A DNA stretch of 64,000 nucleotides from Paraburkholderia kururiensis JCM 10599 = LMG 19447 (lineage in GTDB: Bacteria; Pseudomonadota; Gammaproteobacteria; Burkholderiales; Burkholderiaceae). Of this stretch, positions 23,826-33,017 are shown one piece after another. The position numbers and the translations under genes were made by a program. The notes under the pieces were generated by a model, which worked only from the letters and a program-made list of their open reading frames with translations, was not told where the DNA came from and made no database searches. How positions within the stretch are numbered: position 1 is the first letter of the stretch; the number at the start of each line of letters is the position of its first letter. The stretch spans positions 60,260-124,259 of the forward strand of contig NZ_RJZE01000026.1 of NCBI RefSeq assembly GCF_003986935.1. The letters are read 5' to 3'.

Positions 23826-25067
23826 ATGAAGCTCAACGCACGTGCGCTCGCACTGGCCTGCCTCGCCGGCGCTGCTTTCACAGCAGCTACGGTGGCGGAT
23901 GCAGGCACGCTCACCGTCGACGTTTCGGCGCGCGGCAATCAGCGCGCTACCTGGCAGGAAGCCTTCGATCAATTCAGGAAGGCCAATCCCGATATCGACC
24001 TGAAGGTGACCTACGTGGGCGAAGAAGCCTACAAGGTGCAGATTTCCGGCTGGCTCGCCACCGACCCACCCGACGTACTGAGCTGGCACAACGGCGAGCG
24101 CATGGCGTACTTCGCGAAGCGCGGCCTGCTCGCAGACCTCAGCAGCGACTGGCAGAAAAACGATTGGAACCAGACCTATGCCTCGGTCAAGCAGTCGTCG
24201 AGTTATGCCGGCAAGCAGTACAGCCTGCCGCTCGGCTACGACGCCTACGGCTTCTTCTATCGCAAGGACTTGTTCCAGAAGGCCGGCATTTCAGGCGAAC
24301 CCGCAAGCTGGGCACAGTTCCTCGAAGACTGCCGCAAGCTGAAGGCCGCGGGCGTGGCGCCCATCGCCGTGGCCGCACGCGACTCGTGGACGCTTGCCGC
24401 GTGGTTCGACTACCTCGACCTGCGCATCAACGGATACGCGTTTCACCAGCAGTTGATGGCCGGCGACGTCGCTTATACGGACCCGCGCGTGAAGCACGTG
24501 TACGAAGCGTGGAAGACGCTGATCGACAACAAGTACTTCATCGAGAACGCACTCTCGTACGACGTCGATTCGGTCGGTCCGCTGCTCGTGAACGGCCAGG
24601 CCGCAATGATGCTGATGGGCACCTTCTTCTCCGCCGGCTTGCCCGCGGCCACGCGCAACGAGATGGGCTATTTCCGCTTCCCCGTGATCGATGCCTCGGT
24701 GCCCGTGGCCGAAGACGGTCCCGTCAACGTGCTGATCGTGCCCGCGAAAGCGAAGAACAAGGCCGACGCCCAGCGCCTGCTCGCCTTCATGGGCACGCCG
24801 CAAATCAACGGCGAACTCGCGAAGGGCTGGGGCCAGTTGCCGTCGAACAACAAGGCACCCGAGCCGCAGGACCCCATCTCGAAGGTCGGTTTCCAGACGC
24901 TCTCCAGTACGACGGGCGGCATCGCGCAGTTCTACGACCGCGACATGACGAAGGAAATGGCCGACGAAGGCATGAAGGCCATGCAGCAGTTCTTCTCCGA
25001 CCCGACGCAGATCGATTCGATCCTGCAGCGGCTCGAAGCCACGCGCAAGCGCATCTACAAGAAGTAG
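23826..25067 (+). CDS. Extracellular sugar-binding protein (ABC importer)
   Basis: A 413-residue periplasmic binding protein of the family-1 (CUT1, MalE-like) type. A signal peptide covers about residues 1-24 (ALALACLAGAAFTAATVADAG). Seen: ISGWLATDPPDVLSWHNGERM, typical of the oligosaccharide-binding group, and YDAYGFFYRKDLFQKAGI near the hinge. It follows a strong AAGGAGA ribosome site. Ligand is inferred to be beta-1,4-galacto-oligosaccharides from the GH53 and GH42 genes in the same regulon. A strong hairpin just after its stop separates it from the permease genes. Confidence 0.92.
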   Translation: MKLNARALALACLAGAAFTAATVADAGTLTVDVSARGNQRATWQEAFDQFRKANPDIDLKVTYVGEEAYKVQISGWLATDPPDVLSWHNGERMAYFAKRGLLADLSSDWQKNDWNQTYASVKQSSSYAGKQYSLPLGYDAYGFFYRKDLFQKAGISGEPASWAQFLEDCRKLKAAGVAPIAVAARDSWTLAAWFDYLDLRINGYAFHQQLMAGDVAYTDPRVKHVYEAWKTLIDNKYFIENALSYDVDSVGPLLVNGQAAMMLMGTFFSAGLPAATRNEMGYFRFPVIDASVPVAEDGPVNVLIVPAKAKNKADAQRLLAFMGTPQINGELAKGWGQLPSNNKAPEPQDPISKVGFQTLSSTTGGIAQFYDRDMTKEMADEGMKAMQQFFSDPTQIDSILQRLEATRKRIYKK

Positions 25068-25082
25068 CCGCGCAGCAACCGG

Positions 25083-25106
25083 CGGAGCGATGCACGCATC
25101 GCTCCG
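25083..25106 (+). terminator. Intercistronic hairpin after the binding-protein gene
   Basis: Perfect inverted repeat CGGAGCGATGC / GCATCGCTCCG separated by two bases, so a 10-bp stem with a 4-base loop, 16 bases after the stop. No T-run follows; it probably protects the upstream mRNA or causes partial termination so that binding protein exceeds permease. Confidence 0.65.
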
Positions 25107-25131
25107 TTCATGAACCGCTGGAATCTCACTC

Positions 25132-26049
25132 ATGTCGCTTACCGCCATTCATCGGTCGCGTTCTCAAGCGCCGTGCTCCGCCGCGCGCAAGCCGGTGCCG
25201 CTCAGCCAGCGGCGCACGCGTGCCGCGCTGCTGTTCCTGCTGCCCGGCTTCGCGCTCTTCGCCGTGTTCGTCATCTATCCGATTGCGAGCAGCATCAGTC
25301 TCAGTTTTCACCACTGGGACGGCATGACGGCGAAGAGCTTCGCCGGGCTCGACAATTACCGCGAGCTGTTCGCGTCAGACACGTTCTACGTGGCGCTCAA
25401 GAACAATCTGATCTGGCTCGTGCTGTTTCTGCTCGCGCCGCCCGCGGGACTCGCGCTTGCGCTGTATCTGAACCAGAACGTGTTCGGCATCCGGCTCGTG
25501 AAGTCGCTGTTCTTCGCGCCGTTCGCATTGCCGGGCGTCGTGGTGGGTCTCGTGTTCTCCTGGTTCTACGACCCCACGTTCGGCCTGCTCAAACTGATCG
25601 TGGGGCACGGCATTCCCGTGCTGGGCGATCCGCACTACGTCACCTACGGCATCATCTTCGCCGCGCTGTGGCCGCAGATACCGTTCTGCATGATTCTTTA
25701 TCTCACGGGGCTCACCGGCATCAACAGCGAGATCATCGAGGCTGCGCGCATGGAAGGCGCGCGCGGCTTCACGCTGCTGTGGCACATCATCCTGCCGCAA
25801 TTGCGGCCCGCCACCTTCATGGCCGTGGTGCTCACCGTGATCGGCGCGCTGCGCAGCTTCGACCTCATTTCCGTGATGAGCGGCGGCGGACCCTTCGACA
25901 GCTCCACCGTGCTCGCGTACTTCATGTACGACCAGGCCATCAAGTACTACCGCGAAGGCTATTCGGCGGCCATCGCCGTGGTGCTCTTCGCGATCATGCT
26001 CGTCTACATCGTCTGGCAACTGCGCCGCCTCGTGCGCGTCGAATCGTAA
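25132..26049 (+). CDS. Sugar ABC transporter permease (first, MalF type)
   Basis: A 305-residue inner-membrane permease. Six helices are predicted, the first near residues 34-56 (LLFLLPGFALFAVFVIYPIA). The EAA loop that docks the ATPase is EAARMEGARGFTLLWHIILPQLRPA (about residues 203-227), matching the family motif EAA-x3-G. It is translated 11 bases before the second permease. No strong ribosome site is visible before the ATG at 25132; GGA lies 12 bases upstream. Confidence 0.92.
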   Translation: MSLTAIHRSRSQAPCSAARKPVPLSQRRTRAALLFLLPGFALFAVFVIYPIASSISLSFHHWDGMTAKSFAGLDNYRELFASDTFYVALKNNLIWLVLFLLAPPAGLALALYLNQNVFGIRLVKSLFFAPFALPGVVVGLVFSWFYDPTFGLLKLIVGHGIPVLGDPHYVTYGIIFAALWPQIPFCMILYLTGLTGINSEIIEAARMEGARGFTLLWHIILPQLRPATFMAVVLTVIGALRSFDLISVMSGGGPFDSSTVLAYFMYDQAIKYYREGYSAAIAVVLFAIMLVYIVWQLRRLVRVES

Positions 26050-26059
26050 GGAACCCGCC

Positions 26060-26911
26060 ATGTATCCGATGCCCGTGCAACGGTGGCGTCCCGCGCCGCG
26101 TTTCATCTATCGCCTCTCGCTGCCGGTTGCGCTGCTGCTCTGGCTCGTGCCGCTCATCGCAGTGCTCGTGACTTCGGTGCGCTCCACCGACGAGCTTTCC
26201 GCAGGCAACTACTGGGGCTGGCCGAAGCATTTCGCCTTCTTCGAAAACTACGGCACGGCGCTCACGCAGACGCCAATGCTCCACTACTTCTGGAACAGCT
26301 GCCTGATTACGCTGCCCGCTGCGGCGGTGTCGATCTTTCTCGCCTCGATGGCGGGCCATGCGCTGGCGAACTACCGCTTTCGCGGCAACGCCGTGCTGCT
26401 GGGGCTGTTCGTAGCGGGCAATTTCGTGCCCATCCAGATCCTCATGATTCCGGTGCGCGAATTGATGCTCGGGCTGAATCTCTACAACACGGTGTGGGCG
26501 CTCGTGCTCTTTCACGCCGCGTTTCAGACCGGCTTCTGCACGCTCTTTCTGCGCAACTTCATTCGCGAACTGCCGTACGAGTTGATCGAAGCGGCCCGCA
26601 TCGAAGGCGCGAGCGAATGGAGCATCTACATGCGCGTGGTGCTGCCGCTCGTACGGCCCGCGCTTGCCGCGCTGGCGATTCTCGTTTTCACGTTCGTCTG
26701 GAACGACTACTTCTGGGCGCTGTGCCTCACGCAAGGCGACGACGCCGCGCCCATCACCGTGGGCGTCGCTGCGCTGCGTGGGCAATGGACCACGGCGTGG
26801 AACCTCGTGTCCGCGGGGTCCGTGCTTGCGGCGCTGCCTTCGGTGGCGATGTTCTTCGCCATGCAGAAGCACTTCGTTGCAGGCCTTACGTTCGGCGCGA
26901 CCAAGGGCTGA
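26060..26911 (+). CDS. Sugar ABC transporter permease (second, MalG type)
   Basis: A 283-residue inner-membrane permease pairing with the upstream permease. Helix 1 covers about residues 13-35. The EAA loop is EAARIEGASEWSIYMRVVLPLVRPA (about 177-201). AAGGA precedes the start by 7 bases. Together with the ATPase and binding protein it forms a complete CUT1 importer, here assigned to galactan fragments. Confidence 0.92.
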   Translation: MYPMPVQRWRPAPRFIYRLSLPVALLLWLVPLIAVLVTSVRSTDELSAGNYWGWPKHFAFFENYGTALTQTPMLHYFWNSCLITLPAAAVSIFLASMAGHALANYRFRGNAVLLGLFVAGNFVPIQILMIPVRELMLGLNLYNTVWALVLFHAAFQTGFCTLFLRNFIRELPYELIEAARIEGASEWSIYMRVVLPLVRPALAALAILVFTFVWNDYFWALCLTQGDDAAPITVGVAALRGQWTTAWNLVSAGSVLAALPSVAMFFAMQKHFVAGLTFGATKG

Positions 26912-26980
26912 AAGGGATGGCACTGGAGCCGCGAGCGCCTGCCGCATAACCACTCAACAACGATGCAAGGAACGACTTCA

Positions 26981-28939
26981 ATGCAACTCGGCGTCTGTTA
27001 CTACCCGGAACACTGGCCAGCGCACCAATGGGAGAGCGACGCGCGGCGCATGGCGGAGCTTGGCATTGCGCGCGTGCGTATCGCCGAGTTCGCATGGAGT
27101 CGCATGGAACCGGAGCCGGGACGTTACGCGTGGGCATGGCTCGACGACGCCATCGAAACGCTCGCGCGCCACGGCCTGAAAATCGTGCTCGGCACGCCGA
27201 CGGCCTCGCCGCCGAAGTGGCTCGTGGACCAGCATCCGGAGATTCTGCCTGTGACGCGCGACGGCACCGTGATGCAATTCGGTTCGCGGCGTCACTACGA
27301 CCTATCGAGCCCGATCTATCGCGAGCACTGCGCGCGCATTGTCGGCGAAATGGTGCGGCGCTACGGCGATCACCCGGCCGTGGTGGCGTGGCAGACGGAC
27401 AACGAACTGGGCTGTCACAACACTGTGCCCACCTACACGCAGGCGGCCCTGCAACGCTTTCGACAGTGGCTTGCCGGCCGCTACGAGACGATCGGTGCGC
27501 TGAACACGGCATGGGGCAACGTGTTCTGGAGCATGGAATACCGGCACTTCGACGAGATCGAGCTGCCGCAGTGCACACCCACGGATCTCAATCCGTCGCA
27601 CGTACTCGACTTTCGCCGCTTTCAGTCCGACGAAGTGGCCAGCTTCCACGCGTTGCAGGCCGAACTCATTCGCGCCCATGCGCCGGGGCGCGATCTGCTG
27701 CACAACTTCATGGGCTTCTTCACGGCGTTCGATCACTACGCGTTCGCGCGTCATGGTCTCGACGTCGCCGCCTGGGACAGCTACCCCGTGCCGCGCACGG
27801 AGGTGCTGCTGCTCGCGGAAGCAGACAAGCACCGCTGGGCCCGCACCGGGCATCCCGATGTGTCGGCGTTCAGCCACGATCTCTATCGCGGCATCGGCAA
27901 AGGCCGCATGTGGGTCATGGAGCAGCAGGCGGGCCCAGTGAACTGGGCGCCCTGGAACCCGGTGCCGCAGCCGGGCGCGGTGCGGCTCTGGACCTGGGAA
28001 GCCTTCGCGCACGGCGCGGAACTGGTCTCGTACTTCCGCTGGCGCCAGTGCCCCTATGCACAGGAACAGATGCACTCGGGCCTTCATGCGCCCGACAACA
28101 CGCTCTCGCAAGGCGGTCGCGAAGTAGCACAGGTAGCGGAAGAATTGCGAGCGCTCGGCGCGCCGCGTGACGTGAAGAAGCACGCACCCGTCGCGCTGCT
28201 GTTCGATTACGAGGCGGACTGGATGGTGGCCGCGCAACCGCACGGCGCGGACTTCGACTATCAGCATCACGTGTTCGAGTGGTACAGCGCGTTGCGTTCG
28301 CTGGGCCTCGACGTCGATATCGTGTCCGCGCATGCCGACGTTGCCGACTACCGGCTCGTTGTCGCCCCAACCTTGCCGATCCTGCCGGACAGCGTGATCG
28401 CGCAGATCGAACGCGGCGCGAGCCACTGGATTTTCGGGCCCCGCACAGGCTCGAAGACCGGCAGCTTTGCCATTGCGCCCGGGTTGCCGCCCGGCAAGCT
28501 GCAAGGCGTGCTGCCCGTTCGCATTGCGGAAGTCGAATCGCTGCGGCCTTCCATTCGCCCCGCCATTCGCTTCGAAGGCACCGAGGGACACGGGCTGCGC
28601 TGGCGCGACCATGCCCAGCCCGGCACCGGCGCCGACGTGCTCGCCCGGTTCGACGACGGCGTGCCGGCGCTGCTGCGCCACGGCCGCGTGAACCTCGTGA
28701 CGGCGCGCTTCGATCAGGCTATGCTGCGCGCCATCGTGGCACGCTGCGTGCGCGATGCGGGCATCGAGTCCATACTGCTGCCCGAAGGATTGCGGCTGCG
28801 CACGCGCGGACCGCTCCGATTCGCCATCAACTACAGCGACGAACCGCACGCCGTACCCGCCCCGCACGGCGCGCGTTTCGTGCTGGGCGGCCCGCAGGTG
28901 GAACCTGTCGGCGTCGCCGCCTGGATCGAGGACGATTGA
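26981..28939 (+). CDS. Beta-galactosidase, GH42
   Basis: A 652-residue glycoside hydrolase family 42 enzyme. The acid/base is Glu142 in QTDNELGCHN and the nucleophile is Glu314 in WVMEQQAGPVNW, both in family context. It starts LGVCYYPEHWP, the usual GH42 opening. The ATG at 26981 is preferred (AAGGA 9 bases upstream) over one six codons earlier. No signal peptide, so it acts in the cytoplasm on imported galacto-oligosaccharides, releasing galactose. It follows the permeases after 69 bases. Confidence 0.94.
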   Translation: MQLGVCYYPEHWPAHQWESDARRMAELGIARVRIAEFAWSRMEPEPGRYAWAWLDDAIETLARHGLKIVLGTPTASPPKWLVDQHPEILPVTRDGTVMQFGSRRHYDLSSPIYREHCARIVGEMVRRYGDHPAVVAWQTDNELGCHNTVPTYTQAALQRFRQWLAGRYETIGALNTAWGNVFWSMEYRHFDEIELPQCTPTDLNPSHVLDFRRFQSDEVASFHALQAELIRAHAPGRDLLHNFMGFFTAFDHYAFARHGLDVAAWDSYPVPRTEVLLLAEADKHRWARTGHPDVSAFSHDLYRGIGKGRMWVMEQQAGPVNWAPWNPVPQPGAVRLWTWEAFAHGAELVSYFRWRQCPYAQEQMHSGLHAPDNTLSQGGREVAQVAEELRALGAPRDVKKHAPVALLFDYEADWMVAAQPHGADFDYQHHVFEWYSALRSLGLDVDIVSAHADVADYRLVVAPTLPILPDSVIAQIERGASHWIFGPRTGSKTGSFAIAPGLPPGKLQGVLPVRIAEVESLRPSIRPAIRFEGTEGHGLRWRDHAQPGTGADVLARFDDGVPALLRHGRVNLVTARFDQAMLRAIVARCVRDAGIESILLPEGLRLRTRGPLRFAINYSDEPHAVPAPHGARFVLGGPQVEPVGVAAWIEDD

Positions 28940-28942
28940 CCG

Positions 28943-30280
28943 TTGCGCTCGCGCTTTGTCCGCCTGACGCGGATTCCGCACTTCGTACCGCTTGCAGTCG
29001 CCATGCTGTTGCTCGGCGTGGCGTTGTCGTTTACGGCGCCGTATCTGTCGCTCTTCGGTATCGAAGAAGCGGGCATGTCGCCGTTGCGGCTCGGCCTCTT
29101 CATGACGCTCATTTCGGCAAGCGGCGTGGTGGCGAGCACCGCCGCGGGCCGATGGTCGGACCGGCGCGGCAAGCACCGCGTGCCGTTGATCGGCTCGCTC
29201 GTGGCCGCGGCGCTCGGCTACCTTGGCTTGTGCTTCGTGCGCGACTACACGGCGCTCATCGTGATTGGCGTGGCGTTGCTCGGCACGGGCGCGGCCTCGC
29301 TTTCGCAGGTGTTTGCGTTCGGCCGTTCCGTGCTGCCGCTCGACGATTCAGCGCAGGCCGATTTCGCCCTGGCCGCCTTGCGTACGCTGCTGTCCGCCGC
29401 GTGGGTGTTCGGCCCGGCCGTGGGCGCGCTGATTCTCGCGCAGACCGGTTTCCTCGGGCTGTTCGCCTTCGCGGCGGCGAGCTTCGCGGCCAGCGCCGTA
29501 CTCGTATTCCGCATTCCCGAGATTGCCCCGGCACGGCACCGTGTCACGCTGCGCGAAGGCGAGGCGGCGGTGGAGCACGACGCGCCGCACGCAGCCGCCG
29601 ACGCAAGCAAAACGCACGCCGCGGCGCAACCGGCTGGCCCGAACGTCATCATCCGCGCCCTGCTCGCGCTCACGCTGATTGGTCTCGCCGCGAACGCGAC
29701 CATGATCGTGCTGCCGCTTTTCATCGTGCACGGCTTGAACGGCACGCGGCTCGAAGTCTCGGCGGCATTGGGTCTCGGCGCACTGCTCGAAATACCGATG
29801 ATGCTGTGGCTCGGCGCGAAATCGCCGCAGCTTTCGAAGCCACGCTGGCTCACCGCGGCCGCCGTGCTTCATACGCTGTACTTCGTCGCGCTCGCGGCGG
29901 CGTCGAGACCCGGCATGGTCGTGCCGCTGCAGGTCTTGAGCGCGGCCGTTGTGGCGATCACGTCGTGCCTCGGCATGACCTACATCCAGGACCTCATGCC
30001 GCGGCAGACGGGTGCCGCCACCGCGCTCTTCTTCAACGCGGCGCGCGTGGGTTCCATTCTTTCGGGCGTGCTTTCGGGAACGATCGTCGGCACCCTCGGT
30101 TACCGTGCGGCGTTTCTGATGTGCGCGGCGCTCACGCTCTGCGCGCTCGTGCTGCTTGCCGCCGGCGACTTGCCCGTGCGACAACTGCTCGAGCGGCAGC
30201 CGCTGCGCTCCGTGCGCGCTGTCGCGCGAAGGCTTTGGCTTCTGGTGCCCTCGCGGCGGCAAGCCACGCGCGAGGACTGA
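28943..30280 (+). CDS. MFS sugar efflux transporter (SET type)
   Basis: A 445-residue, 12-helix MFS protein resembling the sugar efflux (SetA/SotB) group: helices from residue 14 on (PLAVAMLLLGVALSFTAPYLSLF), and the loop 2-3 motif AGRWSDRRGKHRVPLI. A long hydrophilic central loop (about residues 195-235) joins the halves. It starts with TTG three bases after the GH42 stop, with GAGGA within the end of GH42, so the two genes are translationally coupled. It could export excess galactose or analogues, or import a sugar; direction is not decidable from sequence. Confidence 0.8.
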   Translation: MRSRFVRLTRIPHFVPLAVAMLLLGVALSFTAPYLSLFGIEEAGMSPLRLGLFMTLISASGVVASTAAGRWSDRRGKHRVPLIGSLVAAALGYLGLCFVRDYTALIVIGVALLGTGAASLSQVFAFGRSVLPLDDSAQADFALAALRTLLSAAWVFGPAVGALILAQTGFLGLFAFAAASFAASAVLVFRIPEIAPARHRVTLREGEAAVEHDAPHAAADASKTHAAAQPAGPNVIIRALLALTLIGLAANATMIVLPLFIVHGLNGTRLEVSAALGLGALLEIPMMLWLGAKSPQLSKPRWLTAAAVLHTLYFVALAAASRPGMVVPLQVLSAAVVAITSCLGMTYIQDLMPRQTGAATALFFNAARVGSILSGVLSGTIVGTLGYRAAFLMCAALTLCALVLLAAGDLPVRQLLERQPLRSVRAVARRLWLLVPSRRQATRED

Positions 30281-30331
30281 CCGGTCACTAGCTGCGGCGA
30301 CCCGCGGCTACCTGCGGCCGCCTTCCACGAC

Positions 30332-31492
30332 CTACCGCACGCTGAATGCGTTCAGCGACGAAAGCGCATTGCCGTGGAAGTCGAACAGCGTGTTGTTGTC
30401 CCACTGATCGCCGGCACCCACTTTCCAGCCCACGCCCGGCACCGGCGTCCACTCCGGCTCCCACCAGAACACGCCCTTGCCGCGATGGCCGGGCACCGCC
30501 TTGACGAGATCGACGAGCGCGCCCACGAACTGCGCCTGCCCTTCCGGCGTGGGCGGATAGTTGACCGAACCCGTGTTGGTCATCGAGTTCGGTTCGAAAT
30601 CACCATCGCTCGTCGTCCACGGATACGCCGTTTCCACCACCATCACGTCTTTGCCGTAACGCGCGCTGAGGTCATTCAGGTTGGCGCCGAGTGCATCCAG
30701 CGTGCCCTGCCACTGCGGGTAATACGAAAGCCCGATCAGGTCGAAGGTCACGCCGCGCTGCGTGGCACTGTCGAACCACCAGCGGCTCGTCGCATTGTTG
30801 CCGCCGCTGTCGAGATGCAGCATGACCTGAATGCGCTCGTCCACGGACTTCACCGCGTCGTGCCCGGCCTTCAGCAATTGGGCGAGGTTGTCCCACTGAT
30901 CGTATTTGCCGAGCGGCCAGAGCATGCCGCCCGTGATCTCGTTGCCGATCTGCACCCACTCGGGCCGCACGCCCACCGCCCGCAGCATGCGCAGCACGTC
31001 GGACGTGTAGGCCGACAACAGATCGCACGTCTCGGCCAGACTCTTGCCCGCCCACGCGTGCGGCGGGTATTGCTTGCCGGGGTCGGCCCACCAGTCGCTG
31101 TAGTGGAAGTCGATGAGAATCCGCATGCCCAGCGCGGCCGCGCGGCGCGCCAGAACGCAAACGTGTTGCGCATTGTTGTAGCCCGCAGGCGAGCTTTGAT
31201 TCGCGGGGTAAAACGCCGGATTGCCCGGATCGTTCCACACCTTGAGGCGAATCGAATCTACGCCGTGCCGACGCAGAATCAGCAGACAGTCCTGCGCTGC
31301 GCCGTGGTCGTAATAGCGGGCGCCGTGGTCTTCGAGTTCGAGCAGCGTCGAGACGTCAGCGCCCATGGCGAAAGGCCGAACCGCCTGTGACGCGCTGCTT
31401 TGCGCCGCGCCGGCAAGACGCGGCACCGCGGCATCGAAGCCCGCGAGCGCCGCGATGGCGGCCATCCACGACAGCATCGATCTTCTTTTCAT
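30332..31492 (-). CDS. Secreted endo-beta-1,4-galactanase, GH53
   Basis: A 386-residue glycoside hydrolase family 53 enzyme that cuts beta-1,4-galactan side chains of pectin. A signal peptide covers about residues 1-30 (MKRRSM, hydrophobic core to AGAA). The acid/base is Glu185 in QIGNEITGGML and the nucleophile Glu287 in VVETAYPW; the substrate cleft motifs DFHYSDWWADPGKQ and FWWEPEW are intact. GGAGGAAG precedes the ATG at 31492. It is convergent with the importer operon and has its own LacI-type operator. The enzyme likely releases oligosaccharides outside the cell for the ABC importer. Confidence 0.95.
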   Translation of the reverse strand: MKRRSMLSWMAAIAALAGFDAAVPRLAGAAQSSASQAVRPFAMGADVSTLLELEDHGARYYDHGAAQDCLLILRRHGVDSIRLKVWNDPGNPAFYPANQSSPAGYNNAQHVCVLARRAAALGMRILIDFHYSDWWADPGKQYPPHAWAGKSLAETCDLLSAYTSDVLRMLRAVGVRPEWVQIGNEITGGMLWPLGKYDQWDNLAQLLKAGHDAVKSVDERIQVMLHLDSGGNNATSRWWFDSATQRGVTFDLIGLSYYPQWQGTLDALGANLNDLSARYGKDVMVVETAYPWTTSDGDFEPNSMTNTGSVNYPPTPEGQAQFVGALVDLVKAVPGHRGKGVFWWEPEWTPVPGVGWKVGAGDQWDNNTLFDFHGNALSSLNAFSVR

Positions 31493-31542
31493 GTGTCTTC
31501 CTCCAGTTGTCCTGCATGACAGATCCGATGGGACAGTCGCCG

Positions 31543-31560
31543 AATTTAAGCGCTTAAATT
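31543..31560. promoter_or_regulatory. LacI-type operator upstream of the galactanase gene
   Basis: AATTTAAGCGCTTAAATT, a perfect 18-bp palindrome about 50 bases before the GH53 start. It contains the entire 16-bp operator found at 22541, so both units belong to one regulon. Confidence 0.85.
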
Positions 31561-31774
31561 TCTGGACGGCGAACTGCCTGCCAAGGCTATCAAAAGGACG
31601 TCCTGAGAGGCAAAGATGGCGACGCAGGTTCACTATGTGGCCGCGCAGCTACGGCCCTGAGCCGGCCGGGATGGCGCAGCGCACACATGCGGCATGAAGA
31701 TCGGCGCACGCGCCGACGACACACACGTGGCATGCCTGGCGTGCCGGTGGCCGACACGCGGATCGTCTGCATAC

Positions 31775-32794
31775 TCACTGCGCCATATGCTTTGCCGGAT
31801 CCCCGTCGTAGTTCAACGGAATCCATCGGTAGCCCGCACCGTCCGGACTCACGTGGCCCAGGCCAGGAAACGCGATGTGCGCCGCGCCGATCACATAGTG
31901 TCGCTGCGCGGCAAGTGCGAGCAGATCGTGCCGCGTCTGTTGCGCCGCGGTCGCGTCCGAATCGTATTCGACCGTCGCGGCAGGGTCACGCAGCTGAATA
32001 GAAGCAACGTGGATGACGTCGCCCCACACGAGCATCGTCTCTTTCCCGCTTTGCACCACGTAGGCGGTGTGGCCCGGCGTATGGCCGGGCGCCGCGAGCG
32101 CGCGGATGCCCGGCGCAAGCGTGGCGTCGCCATCGAACGGCTGGAAGCGTCCCGCGGCAATGTACGGAGCAACGGACTGCGCGGCCGCGTCGAAGAACGA
32201 ACTCAGGAAGGCCGGCGCCGTGCGTTTGTTGTTCGCGTCGAGCCAGTAGTCGGCCTCGCGGCGCGACGCACGCACGACCGCATTCGGAAAAGCACGCTCT
32301 CCGTCGAGCATCACGCCGCCCACATGATCCTTGTGCATATGCGTGAGCAGCACGAGGTCGACCTGCTCTGGGCGGTAGCCTGCTGCACGCAGGTTCGCGA
32401 GCAGGTGCCCGCAACAATCGCCATACAGCACGCCCGCGCCCGTATCGATCAGCACGAGCTGGCTGCCGGTATTGATGAGAAACGCGTTGATCGAACCCTG
32501 CACGGGCAGCGAGAGATCGTCGCTGGCGAGGTCGTGATCGGTATCCGTGCGCGAGACGTTCGTCATCACGGTTTCCACGGGAAAGTCGTGCGTTCCGTCG
32601 AGCAGCGCAGTGACTTCGTACGAGCCCAGCATCATGCGATAGAAGCCGGGCGCCTGTGTGCGGACCTGAGGCGCAGCGGCGTGCGCGGACGACGCATGCA
32701 GAAGCGACAGCATCACCGCGGCGGCAAGCACCGCGAACGAGGCGAATGCACGGAATAACGGAACGCGGCTTACAGGCGTAAGAGACGTCTTCAT
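31775..32794 (-). CDS. Secreted metallo-beta-lactamase-fold hydrolase
   Basis: A 339-residue protein. A signal peptide covers residues 1-39 (core FASFAVLAAAVMLSLLHASSAHA). The metal motif is His152-x-His154-x-Asp156-His157 (THMHKDHVGG), with further ligands in APGHTPGHTAYVV and the later His near GAAHIAFPGLGH. This is the general MBL fold seen in lactonases, glyoxalases and hydrolases; members of this exported group include N-acyl-homoserine-lactone lactonase relatives, but nothing here proves that activity. It is a single gene, 282 bases upstream of galactanase on the same strand, with no clear operon partner. Confidence 0.85.
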   Translation of the reverse strand: MKTSLTPVSRVPLFRAFASFAVLAAAVMLSLLHASSAHAAAPQVRTQAPGFYRMMLGSYEVTALLDGTHDFPVETVMTNVSRTDTDHDLASDDLSLPVQGSINAFLINTGSQLVLIDTGAGVLYGDCCGHLLANLRAAGYRPEQVDLVLLTHMHKDHVGGVMLDGERAFPNAVVRASRREADYWLDANNKRTAPAFLSSFFDAAAQSVAPYIAAGRFQPFDGDATLAPGIRALAAPGHTPGHTAYVVQSGKETMLVWGDVIHVASIQLRDPAATVEYDSDATAAQQTRHDLLALAAQRHYVIGAAHIAFPGLGHVSPDGAGYRWIPLNYDGDPAKHMAQ

Positions 32795-33017
32795 GGCGTG
32801 AAGGGCTGGAAAGAAGTGAAGGAATGCGATTTCCCGCTATCGACGCCATCGATTATGGTTGCCGCTCACGCGGGCGCGAAATTAAGCGTTCTGAACGCCC
32901 CGTGGCAGCGTGTACAGCGCATGGTTGGCGGCTCTTCGCCGGCAGATGGCTCGCCCCGTCTTCAGAACTATTCAGCATCCGTTCAATGGGCGGCTGACAG
33001 ACTGCGAGAGCGTCGCC

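Noticed and set aside
31775..32794. Calling the MBL-fold protein a quorum-quenching lactonase
   Set aside because: The fold and metal motif are shared by many hydrolases and no specific lactonase residues could be identified.
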